This document shows positions 13,432 to 24,660 of a stretch of 64,000 nt of DNA, piece after piece. A model generated the notes under the pieces. The model did not search any database, had not been told where the DNA came from, and saw nothing but the letters and a program-made list of their open reading frames with translations. A program made the position numbers and the translations under genes. Source of the stretch: Gorsachius magnificus. Lineage: Eukaryota; Chordata; Aves; Pelecaniformes; Ardeidae. How positions within the stretch are numbered: position 1 is the stretch's first letter; every line of letters starts with the position of its first letter. Location of the stretch: positions 18,389,507 to 18,453,506 of the forward strand of contig CM067086.1 in the NCBI GenBank assembly GCA_034008185.1, written 5' to 3'.

Positions 13432-16400
13432 AACCTGTGTTGTTATTTAAATAACATCGAACCTTAAACTATGTTCACAAGCTCATGGAATCATATAAAC
13501 AACGTTTCCAAAACACTGGAGCACAACAGTAGAGAAGCGTAAGAGAGGTCCTAGAATTTCAGTCACCCGATGCTTATATGAAAACGAATGCATGCTATTT
13601 TCACTCCACTGACTTAGCAGCTCCTTGTTCATTATATTTATTTTTTGCTCTCCAAATTCTCCCTGATTCTTTCCTCTCCTGCTCTTATCTCCTTTCCACT
13701 GCCAGGCTCACTTGACTTCAGCTCTGCTCACCTTCTCTTTTTCCCCCTCTCAGTGTCTGTTCTCTTTACCCTACATCTAACATACCCCATACCTGTTTTT
13801 TACCTTTAGCACAGGGTTGCTTTCTCAGACTGTGCAAAACAACCCTCAGGGAGCCATAAAGCACTAGACAGCAGCAGCCAGCACTTCCCTGTGAGCTGCC
13901 AGCAAGCTCAGCTTCCCCCAGTTGCCCAACTAAGAAAAGACTAATTATTGGCTGCAAGGGTTTAGGCTAGCCTTAAAACTGTTTACCAACTTGGCCTCCT
14001 TGAAAGCAATTCATTTCCTCCACGGGGATGCAAACACAGGCGACCCTCACCATTCCTCTGACTTGGATGGATGGAGCTGCTGCCCAGCCAAAGGCAGGGA
14101 AACAACCCCAAGCAGAAGCAGATAAGCCAAAGGAAAATTTCCCTTTCAATCAGACTGAGAAACATTACCCTAATGACGTTAAGTAACAAACTAGCAAAAA
14201 ATGCCTTCGTAAATTAGGGCTCGTATAGCATCACCTGGGAATCCATAAGCAATAAAATAGCTATCAACATAATAACATCAGGAAGTACTATCACTTTGAC
14301 TTTTAGAGCATTATTAAAGTGGTGCAGCCTCTTCCTCTGGGCACAGCGTAGAAGTGCTTTACATTGATAGACCTACTTTATGGTTAGGACAAGAGTACCA
14401 ATATTCCAAATCTGTTTTCTACCCATTTAACTGTCCCTCTAGGGATTACAACTGTATAACCATCAGGTTAAACAAACAAACAAAAAAATACTTAAAAACA
14501 CACACTCCCATGCAAATCACACTTGAACTTTCCAGCACAGACCAGTCCTGAACTAATGTAACATTCCTGAGAAGCACAAAAGAAAAAACAAGTGAAGTTA
14601 CCTTCCTCCTCTTCACTTCAGCATTGTTAGGCTTAAATTGTTTTAACAATCACGCTCTGTAAAGCAACAGGTCATTTTCAAACGAAGATCACAACATTAG
14701 CACTCCTTTGCTACCTATTTCTCAGCTACATTAGTAAACAGTCCACGCAGCAGTCATACAGGAGAGTGGCTGCTTCCTAAAATCTGCTCCGGGGAAATTC
14801 AGCCTTAGACATTCAAATATTGCCTCAGCACAAGATGAGCTCCTCTTCTCCATCCTTGTTAATGCTTACAGTAATACACAAATTATTGGTCTCTTTATGT
14901 TATGATTTTTTGCTTTAAAAATGAAAATAAAAAATAGAGCTGTACATAACCAGAGTCTCAAATAATCTGACCAGCTGCAGGATATTTCAACTACAATCAT
15001 TTTCCTCAAAATATCTTAATCCTACCATGAAAGACAGCACCAGAGTCTTTAAAGCTTGCTGTCCAGACTACCTAGTGTCCCTCTAAGTGAGAAGATTTTC
15101 CTTTTATTATTCTACTAAATTCTGCTCCTCTCTATTGAAAACTGAAAATTTGCCATTTGGCTCTCCCTTGTGCTTTCCGACATTACGATGGCAATTTGCG
15201 ATGCATTATTAAATGTCTGTGTGGTTGGTTTGGGGGTATGGTCCTCAAGAGCCTTGAGATCTCTTAGGATAAAAGCCATTTATTTAAATTGAACTTTTCA
15301 TTAAAAATCTTTTAAATCAGCTAGAAAGCTTCCACTGATGTGTTAGCATTAAAGAAAATACAAGTAATGTGGTGGTGTTTTTAACAGAAAGGAGCTATTT
15401 TCTTAACCCTAAGTGAATGACTGCATTCATTTGATAAACACATTAATAGAAAATGTTCACAGACTTATAAATATTTTTTTTTTTAAAATCTTTGCAGCTA
15501 TAGCTCTTAGGGATGGTTGATAACTTATTCATAAGGTATCTCTGACAGTTGCAAATAAGTTATTTAAAAAAAATACGCAGCCAGAATTCACATATGATAA
15601 TGCAGCTTAGAGAACGCAGATTAAAAATAATCACAAAAAGCAGAATGAAACATTTGGGGTAACAGGTTTTGGCTAACGGCAGCAGCTCAGTCATTTGCTC
15701 AAACATGCCAAAGCAACTAGCAAAAACAAGTCAAGATTCTTCTTGTATAATAGCAGAAGCTATGATGTTTAGACCTTAACTGAAATCCAGATTGCTTCAT
15801 TCAGGATTATTCAAGCCTTTTATTTTGTTCTTTCTAATTATTCTTTGCAAATATACTGATACTTGTATTTAGAATGTATGGCAGCAGAATGGGCTACTAA
15901 GTGATGTCCCTGAGTGGGCGTAAAGACTTCTCTTTAAAGATGCTGTTTAATTTGCTCTTCCATTAAGTGGCTTATGAGAAGCTATGTAATGACCAAGCTA
16001 CCTTTCTGTTTTGGAGTCTGTCTGGCCAGCAGGATTCAGATCTTTTACCCAAGTCACTGCCGTTGTCCCTGCTCTCCAGCTCTGGCCTCCTGGACTCAAT
16101 TGAAGCAGATCAATGTCTATGAGGGTAATCTGCTGTAAGGGATTCACGGATTCTGAGGAACATCCATTACATCCTCCCATAGACATAGTGGCAGAGAGGT
16201 TCTTCATGCCTCCAAGGTATTTTAACATAGTCAGGAATACCAGCAGCCACTTCAATAGAGAATTCTGTATTTCAGGGAAATGACCTGGTGCCTATCAGAA
16301 AAAAGCTAAGAACACTTATGTCCTCTGGAGCTGTATTAAGCCCTCTGAAGAGTAAAGACTAAGATGTGATTGCTTCTGATTATAATGAGACCACTTCATT

Positions 16401-16654
16401 TAAAATGGAGTTAATCACAAATAAACCAGTGCAACTGGAGTTTTTGGCTCTCAAAACTTTGCAGGAGAACCTGTCCACTCTTTGGCTGAGAGTACCCAGG
16501 GGATATAGTGGATTACAGAACTACCGCTGTATCCGTCGAGAACAGGACCACATAATGAACCAGCAGGGATCTGTGCTACCTCTATCTACAGTCAGAATAA
16601 TATTCTTGACATTATTGCCAATAACACTGCAATAGGTAGGAGTTAAATTCAGAG

Positions 16655-17540
16655 AAAGATAAAAGATAGAATAGTTCAGTTGGAAGGGACCTACACAATC
16701 ATCTAGTCCAACTGCCTGACCAATTCAGGGCTGACCAAAAGTTAAAGCATGGTATTAAGGGCATTGTCCAAGTGCCCCTTAAACACTGACGGAGTTAGGG
16801 CATCAACCACCTCTCTAGGAAGCCTGTTCCGGTGTTTGACCACCCTCTTGGTAAAGAATAACACTGGCTCACTTCCAGTCAGCGGGGACCTCCCCAGACT
16901 CCCAAAACCTTTGGCATATGATTGAGAGGGGTCCTGCCATAACATCTGCTAGCTCCTTCAGTACTCTGGGATGAATCCCATCAGGCCTCATGGACTTATA
17001 AGCATTCAGCTGATACAGCTGGTCACTTACAATTTCAATGTCCACAAATGGAAAATCACTGTTCCCACATTCATGGTCCTCTGACTCAGAGGACAGGGCA
17101 GGCTCAAGGTTTATCAATATTATTAAAGACTGAGGCAAAACCCACACTGAATGCCTCCACTTCTTCTTCATCCCTACTAGTCAGATGACCATCTTCAACA
17201 AGTAACAGCCCAATGTTTTCTTTAGAACTCCTCTTGCTATTAGCATATTTCAAAAAAGCCATTCTTGTTATCTGACACAACACTGGCCGGTTTCAACTCT
17301 TAATTGAGCTTTGGCCTTTTGTGTCTTCTCCCTACATATACGAACGACAGCTGAGAGGCCTGACCTCACTTCTAGAGTTCATACAATTCCTTCTTCCTTG
17401 AGCTCCAGGAGGAGTTCCCTGTTCAGCCAAGCTGATCTTCTACCCCTCTTCCTGGACTTACAATATAGTGGAATTTCCTGCTCCTGTGCTTCTAAAAGGT
17501 GGTTCTTAGAGACTGACCAGCACTCATGGACTCCTAAGCT
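16655..17540 (-). mobile_element. CR1 LINE, antisense, internally deleted and inactive
   Basis: On the minus strand this reads as non-LTR retrotransposon CR1. From its 5' side (high coordinates) it has the endonuclease-RT linker (peptide with HLLEAQEQ and AWLNRELL), then a segment resembling ENIGLLL and DEEEVEAF, then the start of reverse transcriptase (peptide YKSMRPDGIHPRVLKELAD to SGEVPADWK, 16869-17030). It then jumps at about 16865 to the C-terminal/3' region (FFTKRVVKHRNRLPREVV) and the typical 3' end, whose complement reads TTGGAAGGGACCTACACAA at 16680. The catalytic RT core, including the F/YADD box, is absent. Frameshifts and stops break the rest. CR1 is the dominant retrotransposon of birds and copies are usually 5'-truncated. 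This one is both truncated and internally deleted, with boundaries good to about 30 bases. Confidence 0.92.
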
Positions 17541-18534
17541 CTCAAAAACAGATTCCCAGGGTAAACTCAGAAAAAGGAAGCAATTCAAATATGATGCATT
17601 TTGAAAACTTCTCATTTCACATTTTTCTAAAGAGAAGTAAGCCCACGTGGCTACAAGTCCCATGATGGCATTAGCTTATCCTTTCATTTTAGCTTTGCCT
17701 TATAAACAGCTCAAAAATTGTTTGCTGGGTTTTTTTATTAATTTTTTTAGGGGTGGTATGTTCAGTAGTTCACATTACAAATTCTTTCATCCATCACCCA
17801 TACTTATTCAAAGTTAGGAAATTATCATATTTGTACATGCCACCTTTCTCAGAATAGAAGTTTTCTTCTTCTTTCTTAAAGCGTCACTCCAAATGCTAAT
17901 TCTGGAATAAATAAAAATTCCTACAGATGTGATAGGTAAAACATTGGGGGTGCCCAAGGTTCATCCTTGTAAATGTAATAAATGCCTGCACGGGTATAGT
18001 GACACATATCCCATTAAAGAAAATATTGCTTAACTTCACCACAGTGATCATGTTTGGCAGTTCATCAGAAATGAAACCATACACAAAACATGAAAAGCCA
18101 CTGGCTCTTTCCATCCTGTGGCAGGCAACAGCCTGTGAAAAAATGATGAGAATCCTCCCCTAGGCATTCTGTATATCTTTGCGTAAAGCAGGAGATGTTT
18201 GGGGAATCTCCTAGCTGTTGAGGAGAAGATGGTGAAAAAACGAGGCTCATCATAAGGCATATGCGGGACAAATTCTTGTCACCAAAGATGATTTGATCAG
18301 CCAAACCTTAAATTGTGAGCTACACTGTCACAGTCTGTCACCACAGCACATCTCTGGTCAACTGTGAGCTTTAAAGTTTGGAATCAGCAATTTGACACTG
18401 TTCTCCATGACTCCCTTGCTAAAACCCTGAGTACGATGACAAGGGTCTGATCTGCGCCATGCTCCTCCAATGAATCCATACAGATCAACAAAAATGTGAA
18501 TACCTGTAAAGTCTATTCCTTTTTATGTATATGG

Positions 18535-18600
18535 TGCTCATCAGCGCAATACAGGGACACAGAGGGAGTTAACTGCTTTCCCCTGGCTAGAACCCATGAC
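18535..18600 (+). mobile_element. Possible MIR-like SINE core, sense
   Basis: AGGGACACAGAGGGAGTTAA followed by CTGCTTTCCC and CTGGCTAGAACCCATGA resembles the MIR core (GCACAGAGAGGTTAAGTAAC, TTGCCC, and the later GAACCCA). The match is short and could be chance. Confidence 0.35.
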
Positions 18601-19126
18601 AGAAACAAATTACTACAGGGACAGGAGAAGGAAGACATATATAATAAATCTAACTGGACTACTCTCCCTTAGTATTTAGTACCACTCTTTCACCCATTTT
18701 TCTTCTTCAAAGGCTCTTAATGCATGAGATTTCATTCTAAATCTAACTACTTCATGCTTGGCTGTAAGAGTTACCATTACATAAGTCTACGTCAAATAAA
18801 AGGTTATGCTACTACTGTTCCCAAATATGTTGCAACCCATTAGAAAACAAAGCAATATTATCATCTCATTCTTACAAAAATAGCTCTGCTCCCTAGAAGT
18901 TTGCCTCTAGTTTACTGATTTCATAAACGTATTCCCAAAGCCCTGCTTGCTTTGGCTTTGATTTCACTTATTGAAAGAAACTCCTTTTGGATCTCAGTAA
19001 GCACAGATGAAATAAATACTACTGTTGGAAAAGGAATGTCAGATTTCTGTAACAGATACGCCTCCTTATTTATCATTATTTTTAATCTTTTCAAACGTTC
19101 TTAGAGATTCCTGTGGATGCTTACAT

Positions 19127-19160
19127 GAGGGGGAAGAGGGGAAGGGGAGAGGTGAAGGGA
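19127..19160 (+). other. G-rich polypurine run, possible G-quadruplex
   Basis: Runs G5, G4, G4 and G3 are separated by loops AAGA, AA and a nine-base loop containing GG. It is purine-only except for one T. One loop exceeds seven bases, so it meets only a relaxed quadruplex definition. It is on the strand opposite to NELL1 transcription. Confidence 0.5.
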
Positions 19161-21520
19161 GCATTGTTTTTCTCTAATCTTCCTCTCACCTACATTAGCC
19201 AAGCAATACGATACACTGAAATAACTATTTCCATTTTCATTCCGCTAATACCTTACCTTTTCAATCCCTTCTATCTGATTTTACTAATAGCTAAGGGTGA
19301 ACAATGGATTACTGTATCAAAATGAACAATTCTTTCTTCATGCCGCTATACCAAGAGCAATTACATTAAATACCTGGTTCCATCAGCACTTGTCTCATAG
19401 CATTGACCACAATTTTTGCTTCACTGTTCTATTTTTATCCCTAATACTCTTACCCAGTTTGTCTCCTTCTATCTATGTCCTGCAATATTGACTGGCTTAC
19501 TCTTTCAAATCCACACAGATGCTATCTTCAAATGATAAATTGTAGAAGGCTACCCATATAATTGATCTAGAATCCCTGTGCCCACAGCAACCTTTTACTG
19601 TGGCATTTTGAAGGACACTGTATCTCTCTGAAAAATTAAATGCTGTATGGGTTTTTCTGGGGGGGCCAGGGGTGGTGTCTTTACCATGTCTAAAAAAACC
19701 CTATAGTCCCTGGAAAGCTCCTGGTCTCGCATTTTTTCATTACTTTTAATATAGTGCTATAACAAACGAGACGTGATATGTTAGTGGCAGAAAATCATAG
19801 AAAATTAATACACCACCATTTTCATAGGAAGGTAATTTGTTTGCTCAATGACCATTTCTGCAATGCAAAGCAGCAGACAGGTAACGGAAAAATATTGTCC
19901 CATGTTGGTAAACACTCACTGTACCCGATCACCTCTATTTATGGCCTTCACAGCACTATTTGCATTTTCCTAAATGTTCTCTCTTAACATCTTCTCAACT
20001 ATTCATTTTTCATCTGTTTCCATCACATCTTATTCCTCTATCCAACTCTGTTGAACAATCCATGTGGAAACACTGAACTTAAAGTGGCAGACTCATCACC
20101 ATTGCTAAGTTGGCAACTGGTGCCTCTTCAATGCCACGCAAACCAAACCAGGTGCTTTCACATGACAGAGGATTTACTGATTTTCTCTTCATGGGTCCAG
20201 ACTATTCCCTGTTAATCAGGTTCCACAGGAGGGTTAGAGCCACATCTCTTATTCAGAGAAGAAAATTATAGATCACTGCAGAACAGTTCCTTTCCCAGTC
20301 TCCCTCTAAGCTATGCTAAACACCTTTCTTTGTTCTACGTCCTTGCTACACAGTCGAGTTTTGTTGTTTGTGCCTATTCTAAATTTAATTTGATCTCTAA
20401 TGTAAAAATAAATAAATAAGCTAACATAAGCAGAAGAAAAACCCTTAACTTTAGATATTATATTTTTCCCTATAAACATAACCTTAATTGACATAACTGA
20501 AAAGTGCAAGATGCATTTCTCAACCAAGCAAATAGGTAATCAGGTGTGATTTATAGCACTAGTTACTGAAAGAGGCATTTCTGATTTGGAGATTGCAACA
20601 ATACTGCACTCCTTAGGCATAACCGGAGGCAAGCTAAAGAAAAGGAACAGTAAAGGGGGCGGGGGGGAAATCCAACAGATGATCATAACAAATATTCTTT
20701 ACCTGCAACCCTAATTCCTGCCTCAACACTTAGCATGAAAGTTTATTTTAATTGATTTGCTTTTGGCTATGAAATTGAACTGAATGCTCTCCTCTTTGAT
20801 AACATAGTCAAAGTTTAGCTGCAGTTAAAAAAATTAAATTGGGACACTCAAGGACTTACTATTTCATTTCTAACAGCTGCATCCGAATTACTATATCCAC
20901 TATCATCACAGTGAGTCAATGATGTCTTTATTCCCATTTCCTTTACCAGTATCAGCTACTGCAGAATTCATTCACACATATTTTCTCAAGTTCCATCAAG
21001 AACTTGGTAATAAAGGAGGAACCAGAGAGATGCTGAAGTAACCCTCCCCAGCCATGAAAGCTAACTGCGAGCATGCCCATTGTCTGGTTGATGTTTTAAT
21101 GGAAGATCTTGAATGGGCACGTGTCCTCCTGAAAAGAGCTTAACTGCAAACAAGCCTTCTGAGACTCTTCCAGAAGCAGGATTTTAATTTGTAGTACACA
21201 GCACCCTGACCTTTAGGAGTGGAGGTCAGGAACAGAGGCAGCATTCAGTTGTTATTCAGGATACTAAATTACTATCTTACTACCAGCACCACTATGTACA
21301 TTTCAGAGAAAGTTAATAGCAATAAACCCCACTTCTGGCATGACCAAGACAGGCTTTGACCGACTACAAGCAGGTTTCTCAACACACAGCAGAATTTTCT
21401 GTGAAATACAGGACTGTCCAGCAGGACAGTGGCAGAAGCATACATCAGGTTGAAGCAGCCCTTGTGAAAGGCGAGAGAAAGACACTGAGTTCAACGGGCT
21501 TTGAACCAACCTACTGAACA

Positions 21521-21566
21521 GCGTGTGTACATGTACGCCTGTGTGCGCATACACGTACATGCGCAC
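21521..21566. other. Alternating purine-pyrimidine tract (Z-DNA-prone)
   Basis: Eighteen bases of perfect alternation (21521-21538, including the palindrome GTACATGTAC) and 27 bases of perfect alternation (21540-21566, rich in GTGTGCGC and ATGCGCAC) are separated by a single out-of-phase C. GC/GT-rich alternation of this length is the classical sequence requirement for left-handed Z-DNA under negative supercoiling. Function is not implied. Confidence 0.8.
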
Positions 21567-22769
21567 TGCAAAGGGAGGTGAATCAGCAAAGCTCTCGCAC
21601 TGAACAAGGAGAAAGAACGGGAGAGCTGAACCAGCAATACTGCTTTCAAACGCTGTGCTCGGTCTCAATTTTTTAAGCTAGGTTAATTTTTCTTTAAAAG
21701 CAAAATAGTAACTCTTAGATTGCTCTTGATGAAAGCTTCATGGCTTTTGTCCCTGGAGGAAACCATTACGAAAACAATGTGAGCTTCCATTATCTCTATA
21801 AGGACGGACACTTCCATAGATATCTAAAACGCATTTTCACTAGTTCCATCAAGCAGTAAAATTCTAGCCTGATTTCATTAGTCATTCTACATTATCTGTA
21901 AAGAAACTATGAAAAAAATAAAGACGGCAGAACTAGGCAAGCTGTGGATAGAAAGTCAGTATCAAAAAGCAGCGCAAAAGAATGCTCATCTCCAACAGTT
22001 TCCAATACTCTCTTTTGCCTCCACATACATTTCAAGCTATTGTTCTTTTTTTATTAACAGCAATGTAACCCAGTCACATTCTAACAAACAGCATGAAGTC
22101 ACCCACATAGCACAGCCGGAAAGGACACTATCTGCTTTAGGAAAACATACTACCATTGCTAGAGGCTTCTAAAACACAGAAGGTGATGATTGTCAAAGCA
22201 AAGGTGGCCCACATAGAATTCATAAGATTATAAAGACCCCACTTTGAAGTGTCTCTCAGATTTCTTAACACAAGTTTCTCATTTTTGTTATTGAAAAAAA
22301 TTCTGAGAACACAGAGCCCACGTCAGTGAATATCAACATGTCTTTACCAGCATATAATAGGGAATACCAATTTGTAGCTGCCAAAACCAAAAGAGAATGA
22401 GCAGGAACTTGTGGGACTTGGCTGCTGCAAATTACTATGTGACCCTTGAGTCCCAGGCAAAGGGTGTTCAAAAACCAAACCAAACAAACAGACAAAAAAA
22501 TCACAGTTCTTGTCTTAGCAAGTTCTCTGTGTTCTGTTCATGTGTCCCTAACCTGGGTCTCCTTTGCTTTCCTAAACCGCTATCTTGCCTAGCTGCTATT
22601 GCTAGCATAATGGTTATCAAAAAATGTCTTTTATCAGCTAGTCTACAGGAGAACCTATACTTGCAATGAGCTTTCAGTAAAAGGGTAAACAGACTGACAG
22701 ATGGTTAATTCACCAGCATCTAGCAAAAACCAAACAGAGAGGCAGGCACAGGAGTACAGAACATACCCT

Positions 22770-23775
22770 CTAACGTACATGCATCCCTGCGTAGCAGCAC
22801 AGAATGGCCTCCATGAAGGCACAGACCATGAAAACCTCCTCTTTACTCCCAAGAAAAATAACAGCCCTTTTGGGATTGGTGTTAAGAGGAGTGAAGGGTG
22901 AAGCCGCTGTCTGTATTTCCATGCTTCACAACTGGGAGAGAGGAGTGAGAATACAAGAGAAAACAACTCTGCAGACACCAAGGTCAGTGAAGAAAGAGGC
23001 GGGGGAACTGCTCCAGGTGTTGGAAACTCCCCTGCAGCCTGTGGTGAAGCCCATGGTGGGGCAAGGCTGTCCCGCTGCAGCCCAGGGAGGCCTACGGGGG
23101 AGCAGATCTCCACCTGCAGCCCAGGAAGGACCCCATGCCAGAGCAGGCGGATATGCCCTACAGGAAGCTGTGACTCTGTGGGAACCCCAAGCTGGAGCAG
23201 CCTTCTGGCAGGACCTGTGGACCCACAGAGAGGAGCCCAGTCTGGACCAGGTTTGCTGGCAGGGCCTGTGGCCTGGGGAAGAGATCCACATTGGAGCAGT
23301 TCGTGAAGAGCCACAGTCCGTGGGAAGGAGCCACACTGGAGAAGTTCGTGGAGGACTGCCATGGGAGGGACTCCAGGCTGGAGCAGGGGAGGAGTGTGAG
23401 GAGGAAGAAGCAGCAGAGACAACGTGTGATGAACTGACCCCAAACCCCATTCCCCATCCCCCTGAGCTACTCAGGGCAAGGAGGTAGAAGAACAGTAAGT
23501 GAAGTTGAGCCCGGGAAGAAGGGAGAAGTGAGGGGAAGGTGTTTTTCAGATTTGCTATTATTTCTCATTATCCTACTCTGATTTGATTGGTAATAAAATT
23601 AATTCCCTCAAGTCGAGCCTGTTTTGCCCACAGTGGTAACTGGTGAGTGATCTCTCCCTGTCCTTATCTCCACCCATGAGCTTTCCATTGTATTTTCTCC
23701 CTTCCATCTTGTTGATGATGGGGAGTGATAGAGCGGCTTGGTGGGCACCTGGCAGCTAGCCAAGGTCAACCCACT
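22770..23775 (+). repeat. GC-rich ~1 kb interspersed repeat with internal minisatellite, class unresolved
   Basis: GC content rises sharply against the AT-rich intron from about 22980 and drops back around 23520, with an AT-rich tail. The tail has an AATAAA-type signal (GGTAATAAAATTAATTCCC, 23590), a GTGAGTGATCTCTCCCTGTC stretch, and an end reading GGTGGGCACCTGGCAGCTAGCCAAGGTCAACCCA. I recognise this combination from memory as a repeat found many times in bird genomes and in bird non-coding transcripts. It could be a solo LTR of an endogenous retroelement or the 5' region of a CR1 subfamily, and I cannot decide between these. It contains open frames of 227 codons (plus, 22804-23487) and 262 codons (minus, 22655-23443) without recognisable domains. 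These are probably by-products of GC richness and the internal repeats. Ends are approximate and no target-site duplication was identified. Confidence 0.6.
23186..23413 (+). repeat. Decayed minisatellite, five units of 42-50 bp
   Basis: The motif CCAnnCTGGAGCAG or a close variant starts units at 23186, 23236, 23285, 23330 and 23372, giving periods of 50, 49, 45 and 42. Units 3 and 4 share GGAG(C/A)AGTTCGTG(A/G)AG and both end in TGGGA(A/G)GGA. Units 1 and 2 share GGCAGG(A/G)CCTGTGG. The array lies wholly inside the GC-rich repeat, so unit number may vary between copies of that element. Confidence 0.75.
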
Positions 23776-24524
23776 TCATTTACTTATTTTAAACAGAATT
23801 TTATTTCCTTTAGCCTGTGAAAAAGTAATGTAAGCAATTATATCACCACATTTAGTATCTCTTAAGTACAAAAGAATGAAGAATCAGAGACCCACTTAAG
23901 ATGGAAAGGCATTATCAAGATATTTCAAGTTTCCAATCTACTTAAGTACTGTAAGAGTGATGCTAATAACTAATTTTAACAGCTGATAGATGCAATTTTA
24001 ATTAGTTAGGCATTGTTTTTCATTAAGGTGAGTGATGTACTGAAACCCTATTGAGTCATAAAACCATCATTTAACACAACTGCCAGCCTTTTTGAGGCAA
24101 CTCACTTGACATTCTATTAAATCACAGGAAAGGTGTGACTACTGTATCTAGACTGCATCCATATTTCTCGGTATAATAAATGTCAAAGAAAAATTAGTAA
24201 TGCACAATAACAAGTCACCCACCTTCTTCCAATAAAGAACAGCTTCCCATCCTCCTGTTGCACTTTCACAAACCCAAGTATAAATAAGCGAAATAATCTA
24301 TCGACCCAATAGACTGATCAATACTATGGTCTAACAAAGCTGAATACATACAGAAATTTCTCCTTAACAACCAGTTTCTATTTACCTTCCAGTTTTTTCA
24401 GAAATCTTAACAACTTTGTTCCTTAGTTCCACCTTCTCGTTGTCTTGGCAGCCCCAAAATACTTCTTTTGTCTAGTCCACAATCCTGAATTCACAAAAAA
24501 GCTGCTCTCTGACTCGTCATGCAC

Positions 24525-24660
24525 ATATTTGAAGACAGGTATGTTCATTCTATCCCTTCAGCCAAGCTATACATATCTAACTTCTGGTCTTGCCTCATAA
24601 ATCAGTTCCTACAAGCCTTTCATCATTTTTACAGTCCTTTCTGAATAGCTTTCTATTTAT
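24525..24660 (-). mobile_element. CR1 fragment, antisense, degraded
   Basis: The plus strand reads as the complement of the conserved C-terminal part of CR1 ORF2. It has TTGAAGACAGGTATGTTCAT, a CTCATAAATCAGTTCCTAC block and CCTTTCATCATTTTTACAG, in the same order as in CR1. It is diverged, short and without coding capacity. Ends are approximate. Confidence 0.65.

Larger units (their letters stand above)
9473..16654. other. Intron stretch without recognised interspersed repeats
   Basis: This is AT-rich DNA with only the 17-bp duplication, the A18 run and the AT-rich direct repeat. Open frames at 10697-11044 (minus, 115 codons), 11170-11553 (minus, 127 codons, partly formed by the A18 run) and 12080-12490 (plus, 136 codons) lack recognisable domains. 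I take them as chance or as unrecognised decayed repeats. Confidence 0.6.
17541..22769. other. Intron stretch, mostly featureless
   Basis: It contains the weak MIR-like core at 18535-18600, the G-rich run at 19127-19160, the Z-DNA-prone tract at 21521-21566 and a G5-C-G7 islet at 20655-20667. The 121-codon minus ORF at 21303-21668 overlaps the alternating tract and has no domain I recognise. Nothing else is supported. Confidence 0.6.

Noticed and set aside
22655..23443. 262-codon minus ORF rich in Pro/Leu as a possible gene
   Set aside because: It lies inside the GC-rich interspersed repeat and mirrors ORFs in other frames on both strands. GC-rich repeats routinely give such frames, and there is no domain.
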